This document shows positions 23,960-30,761 of a stretch of DNA of 33,247 bases, piece after piece (position 1 is the first letter of the stretch; every line of letters begins with the position of its first letter). The position numbers and the translations under genes are program-made. This DNA is from an uncultured Collinsella sp. (GTDB lineage Bacteria > Actinomycetota > Coriobacteriia > Coriobacteriales > Coriobacteriaceae): assembly GCA_937937835.1 (NCBI GenBank), contig CALDBJ010000106.1, forward strand, positions 1 to 33,247, read 5' to 3'. Under the pieces are notes generated by a model, which saw nothing but the letters and a program-made list of their open reading frames with translations, was not told the origin of the DNA and searched no databases.

Positions 23960-26191
23960 TTAGAAGTTGGCGTCGTTGAGCTGGGTGCTTTCGAGTCCGT
24001 CGAGTTGCTGTTGCTCGGGCGTATCGGCGACGCTCTCGAGCAACTCGGTGGGATCGACGTTCATACTCTTGCCGGCTTCGTTGCCGTTGACCAGGTCGTC
24101 CGAGAAGATGTCGACTTCCATTTCCTCGGCCTCTTCGATCAGGATCTCGAGCGGCACCTGGGTGCGAATGAGTTTGACTGCCGGACGCATGCGGGCAAAG
24201 AGCGGTACGTACTCAATGATGATGGCCGAGTTCTCGAGACCATACCAACGTGCCGGGCTTCCGCAGGCGCGGCGGACGGCGTACTTGATGGCCATGACGC
24301 GATGGTCGTTGCGGTTGATGTCCGTTTCGGGGGCAAGCATCTTGCGCAGCATGCAAAAACGGAAGTCGCCCACGTTGCCGCGTGTCTCGTAGATAGAGTA
24401 GGTGTGATGCTGCGGCGGCAACTCACCCGATGCCATCAGGTCGCCAACGATCTGGCGCAGGTAGGCGTTGATGCGCTGATTGACCTTAAAGCCCAGGTCC
24501 AAGCGCACCCGGAACAGGAAGTCTGTGCCAAAGGTCTCAACGGAATATTCGTGCGTATAGGGCTCGTCGGTAACGTGCACGTTGATGAACCAATATGCCT
24601 TGGCGCGCTTGGGGTGCTTGTCCAGGATGGAATAGAGCACGTCGCGGTCGAGCGTGAGCGGGTCGGGGCTGTTGGTGAGAAATACCAGATTGTCAGCGAG
24701 CACGGGATAGGTCTCGTCGTTGCGCAGGCGGTTGAGCTGATCGATGTACTTGGAGACGGGCAGCAGGATCGTTTGCGTGCGCTCGATGGCGGTGCCGCGG
24801 CGCCACACATACATAAGGCCAAACAGCAGCGCGGCCAGGAAGATCATGACGTAGCCGCCGTCAAAGAACATAGTGAGGCACGAAGCGAAGAAGCACAGCT
24901 CAATGGCACCAAAGAGCAGGGCGAAGACGCAGGCACCCAGCTTGTGCTTGAGGATGCCGGCGATGTAGCTCGTCAAAAGCGTCGTGGTCATGAGCATGGT
25001 TACGGTAATGGCGAGGCCGTAGGCGCTCTCCATGCGCTCGGAGTTTTGGAACAGCAGCACGATGAAGATGCAGCCGACCCACATGATGTTGTTGACGAGC
25101 GGAATATAGAGTTGACCCTTGGTGTCGCTGGGGTAGTGGATGCGCAGGTGCGGCATAAGGTTGAGGCGCGTAGCCTCGGATACCAGCGAGAACGAGCCGG
25201 TTATGAGCGCTTGCGAGGCGATGATGGCCGCCACGGCCGAAAGCACAATGGCAAAGGGGCGCAGGGGCTCGGGAAGCATCATATAGAACGGGTTAACGAT
25301 ATCCATCGCGAGCATCTGGGGGTTGGAGCTGTTGGCGAGCAGCCAAGCGCCCTGACCCAGATAGTTAAGGATGAGGGCCGCCTTTACGAATGGCCAGGAT
25401 GCGTAAATGTTAGCCTTGCCCACGTGGCCCATGTCCGAGTAGAGGGCCTCGGCGCCGGTCGTCGACAGAAAGACGAAGCCGAGCACCATGATGCCCGAGT
25501 GGTTGATGGGCGAGAACAGGAACATGATGCCGCGGATGGGGTTGAGCGCGCGTAGGATGGACAGGTTGCCGAGCATGTTGAACAGGCCGGCGCCTGCCAG
25601 GAACAGGAACCACAGCGTCATGAGCGGGCCGAACAGCTTGCCGATCGACGAGGTACCGGCGCGCTGCATGGCAAACAGGCCGCAGATAATGATGATGGTG
25701 ATGATGATGACGTTGGTCTGGCCGTCGCCAAGCAGCGCGTGGCCCCACTCGATGGTACGCAGGCCCTCGATGGCTGTGGTGACCGTGACCGCGGGAGTGA
25801 GGATGCCGTCGGCGAGCAGCGCCGCGCCGCCGATCATGGCAGGTAGGATCAGCCATGGTGCCACTTTTCGCACCAGGCTAAACAGGGCGAAGATGCCGCC
25901 TTCGTTGTGGTTGTCGGCCTTCATGGCGATTGCCACGTACTTGACCGTGGTCACGAGTGTCATGGTCCAGATGACGAGCGAAAGCGCGCCCAGGATCATG
26001 TCCTCGCTGACGGTACCGATGCCGCCGTTGTTGGCGACGATTGATTTCATGGTGTACATGGGGCTCGTGCCGATGTCGCCATAGACGACGCCGAGCGTTA
26101 CAAGCAGCATGCCAGCGGAGAGGGGGATGGCTCCGTGCCCGCCTTGACCACGCTGGTCTTGGGGGCTTGCCTCCAGTTTGTTGTGTGCCAC
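23960..26191 (-). CDS. kup: Kup-family potassium uptake transporter
   Basis: A 743-residue K+/H+ symporter. The N-terminal VVYGDIGTSPMYTMKSI motif, DNHNEGGIFALFSLV, and LLADGILTPAVTVTTAIEGL are Kup signatures. About twelve membrane helices span residues 30-470. A soluble C-terminal domain (about 480-690) follows, then an acidic tail rich in Glu, Asp and Gln. The GTG at 26191 is chosen because AAGGGAG lies 5 bases upstream; an ATG at 26209 has no ribosome binding site. It imports potassium across the cytoplasmic membrane. An inverted repeat just upstream may be an operator. It ends convergently with bsh. Confidence 0.93.
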   Translation of the reverse strand: MAHNKLEASPQDQRGQGGHGAIPLSAGMLLVTLGVVYGDIGTSPMYTMKSIVANNGGIGTVSEDMILGALSLVIWTMTLVTTVKYVAIAMKADNHNEGGIFALFSLVRKVAPWLILPAMIGGAALLADGILTPAVTVTTAIEGLRTIEWGHALLGDGQTNVIIITIIIICGLFAMQRAGTSSIGKLFGPLMTLWFLFLAGAGLFNMLGNLSILRALNPIRGIMFLFSPINHSGIMVLGFVFLSTTGAEALYSDMGHVGKANIYASWPFVKAALILNYLGQGAWLLANSSNPQMLAMDIVNPFYMMLPEPLRPFAIVLSAVAAIIASQALITGSFSLVSEATRLNLMPHLRIHYPSDTKGQLYIPLVNNIMWVGCIFIVLLFQNSERMESAYGLAITVTMLMTTTLLTSYIAGILKHKLGACVFALLFGAIELCFFASCLTMFFDGGYVMIFLAALLFGLMYVWRRGTAIERTQTILLPVSKYIDQLNRLRNDETYPVLADNLVFLTNSPDPLTLDRDVLYSILDKHPKRAKAYWFINVHVTDEPYTHEYSVETFGTDFLFRVRLDLGFKVNQRINAYLRQIVGDLMASGELPPQHHTYSIYETRGNVGDFRFCMLRKMLAPETDINRNDHRVMAIKYAVRRACGSPARWYGLENSAIIIEYVPLFARMRPAVKLIRTQVPLEILIEEAEEMEVDIFSDDLVNGNEAGKSMNVDPTELLESVADTPEQQQLDGLESTQLNDANF

Positions 26192-26213
26192 GTGGACTCC
26201 CTTAGACATCCGG

Positions 26214-26234
26214 TTATCTGTTTAGGACAGATAA
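26214..26234. promoter_or_regulatory. Operator-like inverted repeat at the kup 5' end
   Basis: Perfect 7-base arms TTATCTG (26214-26220) and CAGATAA (26228-26234) with a 7-base spacer lie 23 bases before the kup start. A regulator binding site is inferred; the regulator is unknown. Confidence 0.4.
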
Positions 26235-26291
26235 TCTTTATGCCGTCTTTATACATACAAGAGCAGTTTGGCACATCAGGTTATTTTAGAC

Positions 26292-26315
26292 AATAATCCT
26301 CAGCTGGGGATTATT
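26292..26315. terminator. Hairpin between the EamA gene and kup
   Basis: AATAATCC (26292-26299) and GGATTATT (26308-26315) pair around an 8-base loop, downstream of the EamA gene end at 26350. The AT-rich stem and lack of a clear U-run make it a weak terminator or a protein site. Confidence 0.4.
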
Positions 26316-26349
26316 TATCTACGCAGGTAGCATTTCAAAGCAGGGGCTT

Positions 26350-27261
26350 TTAAGCACGTACTGTCTGGGCGATGCCAGCCTTGGCGTTTGCGCGTTTGCC
26401 GGCGAGTTCGCAAAAAATCGCGCCGCCGATGATAAGCGCGGCGCCCATCAGGCGGACCGGTGTTATGGCTTCGCCCAAAAGGACGGCCGAGAACACGACG
26501 GCCGAAAGCGGCTCGAGGTAGCCGACGACCGCGACGGTCTGGACGGGCAGCTTGGCGACGGCACTAAAGTAGAGCAGGCAACCAATGCCGGTGTTGACGA
26601 CGCCGAGCATGACGACGGCGCGCCAATCAATACTGGCGGCGACGCTGGCGGACAGGAATGAGGGAGCGCCCTGCGTGATGAGCGTGAGGACCAGCGCGGT
26701 CACAAAGGCGGCGCTCACCTGGAGCGTGGAGTTCTCGAGGCCTTCGATGTGTGGCGCACCCTTGCTAGCGATGACCATCAGCGCATAGCAAAATGCCGAG
26801 GCGATACCGCAGACGATACCCGCAATGGGCATATTGCCGCCTAGACCTTGTGCTGCAATGAGAAAAGCACCGCAGGCGACGGCGATAAACCCGGCGATTT
26901 TGCCGCCGGTCAGTTTTTCGCCAAAGATAAATGGCGAGAGGGCCATGACAATGATGGGGCCGCAGTAGTACAGCAGCGAGGATACGCCGACGCCGATCGT
27001 CTGGTAGGCGCGGAACAGAAAAATCCAGCTGGCGCCCAGCGCGGCTCCCGAGAGGAGGAGGGCTGCGGCTTCGCGGGGGCGAGATGGCGCCTGCAACTTA
27101 TGGCGTTGGGTGATGGCAAGGATAGTGACAAGCGAGAGGGCGCCCAAAAACGTGCGCAGTAGCACGATATCGGAGCTCGGCAGTGCGATGGCGGCGGCGA
27201 TGATGCCGTTGGAGCCAAACAATAGCAATGCTGCTAAGTACGTAAACAGTCCGTTGTTCAT
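26350..27261 (-). CDS. EamA/DMT-superfamily transporter
   Basis: A 303-residue membrane protein made of two EamA repeats of about five helices each (about residues 1-140 and 150-290). It opens with MNNGLFTYLAALLLFGSNGII and contains LLRTFLGALSLV, the SSLLYYCGPIIVMALSPFIFGEKL end of repeat 1, and GYLEPLSAVVFSAVLLGEAIT at the end of repeat 2. The Glu-Pro-Leu and final GE motifs are typical of DMT exporters of amino acids or other metabolites; the substrate cannot be read. It is divergent from a LysR gene at 27380 with an operator between them, a standard arrangement for exporter control by LysR. GAGGGG precedes the ATG at some distance. Confidence 0.88.
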   Translation of the reverse strand: MNNGLFTYLAALLLFGSNGIIAAAIALPSSDIVLLRTFLGALSLVTILAITQRHKLQAPSRPREAAALLLSGAALGASWIFLFRAYQTIGVGVSSLLYYCGPIIVMALSPFIFGEKLTGGKIAGFIAVACGAFLIAAQGLGGNMPIAGIVCGIASAFCYALMVIASKGAPHIEGLENSTLQVSAAFVTALVLTLITQGAPSFLSASVAASIDWRAVVMLGVVNTGIGCLLYFSAVAKLPVQTVAVVGYLEPLSAVVFSAVLLGEAITPVRLMGAALIIGGAIFCELAGKRANAKAGIAQTVRA

Positions 27262-27290
27262 GCGCTGACATCCCCTCTATATCCGAACAT

Positions 27291-27334
27291 GTTCACTATG
27301 CGTGAACTGGCAATAGAAGAAAAGCGAATATAAT
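27291..27334 (+). promoter_or_regulatory. LysR operator and promoter between the EamA and lysR genes
   Basis: A perfect inverted repeat GTTCAC (27291-27296) / GTGAAC (27302-27307) around TATGC fits the T-N11-A LysR box. A consensus -10 TATAAT at 27329-27334 lies downstream, toward the LysR gene, so the repeat would overlap the -35 region and allow autoregulation together with control of the divergent EamA gene. Confidence 0.6.
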
Positions 27335-27379
27335 GCATGGAAAACATGACAAAAACTCATGCAAGGGTGGGGACGTGCC

Positions 27380-28237
27380 GTGGAGACCAATATCCAAAAG
27401 ATGCAGGTGCTGCTCGAGACCGTGCGCGCCGGCAGTTTTACGCGCGCCGCCGAGCGGCTGAGCTATTCGCAGTCGGGCGTGAGCCGTATGGTGGCCGATC
27501 TTGAGGCCGATTGGGGCTTTAAGGTGCTCGACCGCAGTCGCGAGGGCGTAGTGCTTTCTGCCGACGGGCGGCAGGTCATGCCGGCTGTCGAGGCGCTCTG
27601 CGAGGAATTCACTCGCTTGCAGCGACGGGTGGATGAGATGCGCGGGCTCATGCGCGGTAAAATCTGCATCGGTACGTTTTCGAGTGTGGCGACCCACGTG
27701 CTGCCGCCGGTGATTGCGCGCTTTCGCGCCGATCATCCGGATGTCGATTACGAGCTGCTGATGGGTGATTACTCCGAGATTGAGCAATGGGTGGCGGAAG
27801 GCCGCTGCGACCTGGGCTTTATCCCGCGTGAGCCACGAGAAAACGGCATGGCATCGCGGTCTTTGGTGCGCGACGAGTTGATGGCGGTAGTGCCGGCAGA
27901 TTCTTTGCTTGCCACGGCGGAGGTCGTTTCTCTTGCCGATTTAGCCAACGAGCAGTTTATTCTGCTAGAACGCGGCACCGATGACGAGATTACGCCGCTG
28001 TTCCGTCGGGCGGGGCTGGCGGTGCGCTCAAAACTGTCGACCTGGGATGATTATGCGATTATGGCTATGGTCGAGGACGGCTTGGGCGTGAGCATTCTTC
28101 CCGCGCTCATCTTGCGCCGTTGTCAGTTCGATGTTGCCGTGCGTTCGCTCGAGGGACATCCCCATCGGCAGATCAATGCGATATATCGCACGGCTGACGT
28201 TTCGCTTGCCGCCGCCCGTTTTCTCGAATACCTCTAA
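27380..28237 (+). CDS. LysR-family regulator of the divergent EamA exporter
   Basis: A 285-residue LTTR. The N-terminal helix-turn-helix reads MQVLLETVRAGSFTRAAERL then SYSQSGVSRMVADLEADWG. The effector-binding domain starts at about residue 85 (GKICIGTFSSVATHVLPPVI). The GTG at 27380 follows a GGGTGGGG stretch; an ATG at 27359 has no ribosome binding site. Its likely targets are itself and the divergent EamA gene, through the operator at 27291-27307. The effector is probably the exported metabolite. The two genes are 118 bases apart. Confidence 0.88.
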   Translation: METNIQKMQVLLETVRAGSFTRAAERLSYSQSGVSRMVADLEADWGFKVLDRSREGVVLSADGRQVMPAVEALCEEFTRLQRRVDEMRGLMRGKICIGTFSSVATHVLPPVIARFRADHPDVDYELLMGDYSEIEQWVAEGRCDLGFIPREPRENGMASRSLVRDELMAVVPADSLLATAEVVSLADLANEQFILLERGTDDEITPLFRRAGLAVRSKLSTWDDYAIMAMVEDGLGVSILPALILRRCQFDVAVRSLEGHPHRQINAIYRTADVSLAAARFLEYL

Positions 28238-28296
28238 ACGTGTACACGCCATTGTTTGCTTTGGGCAGATCTCGGAGTCCGATACATTTTCTTATG

Positions 28297-28381
28297 AAAT
28301 TGAACTTTCGAATGAAGCGCCGCGTTATACTGCTTGCTAAATTGAACCATGGTTCAATTCGTGTTCTATAAATTGAACTTT
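28297..28381 (+). promoter_or_regulatory. ATTGAAC operator array and promoter of the HTH-aminotransferase gene
   Basis: AAATTGAACTTT occurs at 28297-28308 and again at 28370-28381. Between them lies the perfect 20-base palindrome AATTGAACCATGGTTCAATT (28340-28359). A -10-like TATACT sits at 28326-28331, so the first site overlaps the -35 zone and the palindrome falls near the transcription start. Half-site spacings of 42 and 31 bases are close to whole helical turns. A self-repressing operator for the downstream XRE fusion is inferred. Confidence 0.7.
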
Positions 28382-28399
28382 GCCAACAAGGAGGTTCTA

Positions 28400-29920
28400 G
28401 TGGCCCAAGAGACGTTTAGCGATCGCCTGCGACAGGCTATGTCCGATCGCGACGTTCGCCAGTCGGACGTGATCCGCGCATCGGAGATGCTCGGCAAAAA
28501 ACTCGGCAAGAGTCAGATGAGCCAATATGTGAGCGGCAAGACGATCCCGCGGCGCGATGTGGCTGAGCTGCTCGCCCGTATTCTGGAGGTCGATGTTACC
28601 TGGCTGCTTGCCGGCGACGCCGATCAAGGCGAGGCATCATCACCCCGCAACGATTCCAAGCCCGAACCCCATCCCTCAGCTCAAATTGCAAGGAGCACCA
28701 CCATGCGTACTTTTTCTAAATCCACCAAGCTCGATAACGTCCTGTATGACGTGCGCGGTCCCGTCGTCGACGAGGCCGCCCGTATGGAGGACGAGGGCGA
28801 GCGCATCCTCAAGCTCAATATCGGCAACCCGGCGCCCTTCGGTTTCCGCACGCCCGATGAGGTCATCAAGGACATGCGCCAGCAGCTGCCCGACTGCGAA
28901 GGCTATTCCAACTCGCGTGGCCTGTTCTCCGCGCGCAAGGCGATCATGCAGTATTCGCAGATCAAGGGCCTGCCCAACGTTCAGATGGAGCATATCTACA
29001 CGGGCAACGGCGTGTCCGAGCTCATTCAGCTTTCGATGAACGCGCTGCTCGACAATGGCGACGAGATTCTGATCCCCAGCCCCGACTATCCGCTCTGGAC
29101 GGCGTGCGCAACCCTTGCTGGCGGTCATCCCGTACATTATCTGTGCGATGAACAGGCGGATTGGTATCCCGACCTGGAGGATATGGAGTCCAAGATCACG
29201 AGCGCGACCAAAGCCCTCGTCATCATCAACCCCAACAACCCCACGGGTTCTGTCTATCCGCGCGAGGTGCTCGAGGGCATCGTCGAGATTGCACGCAGGC
29301 ATCAGCTGATGATCTTTGCCGATGAGATTTACGACCGCCTGTGCATGGACGGCTATGAGCACGTCTCGATTGCCTCGCTCGCCCCCGATCTGCCCTGTGT
29401 CACCTTTAGCGGTCTGTCCAAGTCGCACATGATTGCGGGCTATCGTATTGGCTGGATGGTGCTTTCGGGCAACCAGCGCTGCATGAGCGACTTCATCATG
29501 GGCGTCAACATGCTCTCTAATATGCGCCTGTGCTCCAACGTGCCGGCTCAGTCGATCGTTCAGACGGCACTCGGTGGCCATCAGTCGGTCAACGACTACA
29601 TCCGTCCCGGCGGCCGTGTCTACGAGCAGCGCAACTTTGTGTATGAGGCGCTCAACAAGATTGACGGCATCTCGGTGGTTAAGCCGCGTGCGGCGTTCTA
29701 CATCTTCCCCAAGATGGATGTGAAGAAGTTCAACATCACCGATGACGAGCAATTCGCCCTTGACCTGCTGCACGAGAAGAAGATCCTGATTACGCGCGGC
29801 GGCGGCTTCAACTGGGCTGAGCCCGATCACTTCCGCATCGTGTACCTGCCGCGCATGGAAGTGCTCAAAGAGTCGCTCGAAGACCTCGCCGACTTCTTTG
29901 ACCATTACCGCCAGAGCTAA
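28400..29920 (+). CDS. XRE helix-turn-helix fused to AlaA-type alanine aminotransferase
   Basis: A 506-residue fusion. Residues about 5-75 form an XRE/Cro-type DNA-binding domain (SDRLRQAMSDRDVRQSDVIR, then SQMSQYVSGKTIPRRDVAELLARILEV). A Pro/Ser/Asp-rich linker (about 76-101) follows. Residues 102-506 are a class I PLP aminotransferase closely like E. coli AlaA: STKLDNVLYDVRGPV, ILKLNIGNPAPFGF, NPNNPTGSVY, the PLP lysine in FSGLSKSHMIAGYRIGW, and FRIVYLPRM. It should interconvert alanine and pyruvate with glutamate and 2-oxoglutarate. The GTG at 28400 has AAGGAGG 5 bases upstream. A second in-frame start with its own AAGGAG lies at 28703 (Met102), exactly where AlaA proteins begin. The upstream ATTGAAC array suggests self-control. 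Confidence 0.92.
   Translation: MAQETFSDRLRQAMSDRDVRQSDVIRASEMLGKKLGKSQMSQYVSGKTIPRRDVAELLARILEVDVTWLLAGDADQGEASSPRNDSKPEPHPSAQIARSTTMRTFSKSTKLDNVLYDVRGPVVDEAARMEDEGERILKLNIGNPAPFGFRTPDEVIKDMRQQLPDCEGYSNSRGLFSARKAIMQYSQIKGLPNVQMEHIYTGNGVSELIQLSMNALLDNGDEILIPSPDYPLWTACATLAGGHPVHYLCDEQADWYPDLEDMESKITSATKALVIINPNNPTGSVYPREVLEGIVEIARRHQLMIFADEIYDRLCMDGYEHVSIASLAPDLPCVTFSGLSKSHMIAGYRIGWMVLSGNQRCMSDFIMGVNMLSNMRLCSNVPAQSIVQTALGGHQSVNDYIRPGGRVYEQRNFVYEALNKIDGISVVKPRAAFYIFPKMDVKKFNITDDEQFALDLLHEKKILITRGGGFNWAEPDHFRIVYLPRMEVLKESLEDLADFFDHYRQS
28690..28705 (+). promoter_or_regulatory. Internal ribosome binding site at the domain junction
   Basis: AAGGAG (28690-28695) lies 7 bases before an in-frame ATG (28703-28705). 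That ATG coincides with the usual start of stand-alone AlaA proteins. It could yield a shorter, enzyme-only product, or be a fossil of two formerly separate genes. Confidence 0.55.
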
Positions 29921-29926
29921 TTAGTT

Positions 29927-29948
29927 CCGCCGTTCTACCGAACGGCGG
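29927..29948 (+). terminator. Hairpin after the HTH-aminotransferase gene
   Basis: Perfect 9-base arms CCGCCGTTC (29927-29935) and GAACGGCGG (29940-29948) with a 4-base loop lie 6 bases past the stop. No U-run follows, so termination may depend on the larger hairpin just downstream. Confidence 0.55.
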
Positions 29949-29964
29949 ACCGCTTGACGCTGCG

Positions 29965-30062
29965 CGAGCCGCATTCACGCCAATCTGACGTTCAATTTCG
30001 AGGGCGCGACCAGAAGGTCAGCGCCCTCTCATTTCACGTCACCTTGGCGCAAATGCGGCTCG
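29965..30062. repeat. 98-base imperfect inverted repeat (long hairpin)
   Basis: CGAGCCGCATT (29965-29975) pairs with AATGCGGCTCG (30052-30062). Inner blocks CGCCAA/TTGGCG, TGACGT/ACGTCA and GAGGGCGC/GCGCCCTC continue the stem to a small loop. It resembles in size and layout the element at 22665-22769 but differs in sequence. Part of it may terminate the upstream gene. Confidence 0.75.
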
Positions 30063-30106
30063 CTCGCTGTCGTGTGCTCAGCCTGCGGCGTTACCATGGT
30101 CCATTA

Positions 30107-30133
30107 GGGACGGAGGAAAACAGATCATTTTCC
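30107..30133. repeat. GGGACGGAGGAAAACAGATC-type intergenic phrase
   Basis: An AGGGAC word leads into GGAAAA (30115-30120) and TTTTCC (30128-30133), which pair around CAGATCA. It lies between the long hairpin and the 3' end of the deformylase gene. It seems to belong to the same class of short intergenic phrases as those at 274-308 and 11128-11160. Confidence 0.45.
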
Positions 30134-30146
30134 TTGGTTCGCGGAA

Positions 30147-30557
30147 CTAGATCACGATGCCGTTGCAGTGGTCGATTTCGTGTTGGATGATCTCGGCGGT
30201 GTAGCCCGAGAAGTTTTTGATGCGGTGGACGAAGTTCTCGTCCAAATACTCAACCTTAATGCGGCGATAGCGGGTACAGGGACGCTCGCCGATCAGCGAG
30301 AGGCATCCTTCGCTCGTCTGATAGGCATTGACCTGCTCAAGAATTTGCGGGTTGTACATCAGGAGTGTCCTGTTGCCGTCCTTTACGCAGATGGTGCGTT
30401 TGCGCACGCCGATCATGTTGGCGGCGAGGCCCACGCACTCGTGCTCATGCTCGTGGAGCGTATCCAGGAGGTCCTGCCCGGTCGCGGCATCGTCGGGTCC
30501 CGCGTCTTCGGAAGGCAGGCGTAAAAAGAACTCGGATTTCATGATGGGCTTAATCAT
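30147..30557 (-). CDS. def: Peptide deformylase
   Basis: A 136-residue deformylase that removes formyl groups from new N termini in the cytoplasm. Motif II EGCLS and motif III QHEIDH are canonical, giving the Cys and two His metal ligands and the catalytic Glu. Motif I reads GLAANMIG, with Met where Gln normally contacts the substrate. It is short (typical 150-190 residues), ending soon after motif III, as in some Gram-positive types. The ATG at 30557 has GAGGAG upstream and is preferred over a longer frame. It is divergent from the MFS gene. Of the two deformylase homologues in the window, this one is likely to be functional. Confidence 0.88.
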   Translation of the reverse strand: MIKPIMKSEFFLRLPSEDAGPDDAATGQDLLDTLHEHEHECVGLAANMIGVRKRTICVKDGNRTLLMYNPQILEQVNAYQTSEGCLSLIGERPCTRYRRIKVEYLDENFVHRIKNFSGYTAEIIQHEIDHCNGIVI

Positions 30558-30629
30558 GGCGGGCTCCTCATGTCTCATGCTTTCGTGGACTTTTAATAAT
30601 AGCGCGGAAGGAAAGCCGCGCGTCCGCGT

Positions 30630-30761
30630 TACAATCTTTCGATGTTGGACCATGTTGCCAGACTCGTCGTGTACGGCGTCTGGCGTAAGTCTAGGGCTCA
30701 TTTTCGCCCTGGACTGTTCCTCTGGGGCGATGCGACTGTCGTTTCAAGAGGAAGGAAATGC
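30630..30761 (+). promoter_or_regulatory. Promoter and two-hairpin leader of the MFS gene
   Basis: A -10-like TACAAT (30630-30635) is followed by about 120 bases of untranslated leader. Two successive hairpins are visible: CCAGAC (30658-30663) / GTCTGG (30678-30683), and AGTCTAGGGC (30688-30697) / GCCCTGGACT (30706-30715), the latter with one wobble pair. The ribosome binding site follows. A regulatory leader is possible; no known class was recognised. Confidence 0.4.

Noticed and set aside
23936..25555. Rightward open frame of 539 codons opposite kup
   Set aside because: It is antisense to an unmistakable Kup gene, begins inside the intergenic hairpin zone, and shows no protein-family features.
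28676..29905. Leftward open frame of 409 codons opposite the aminotransferase
   Set aside because: It mirrors conserved AlaA motifs on the other strand and is explained by GC-rich codon usage.
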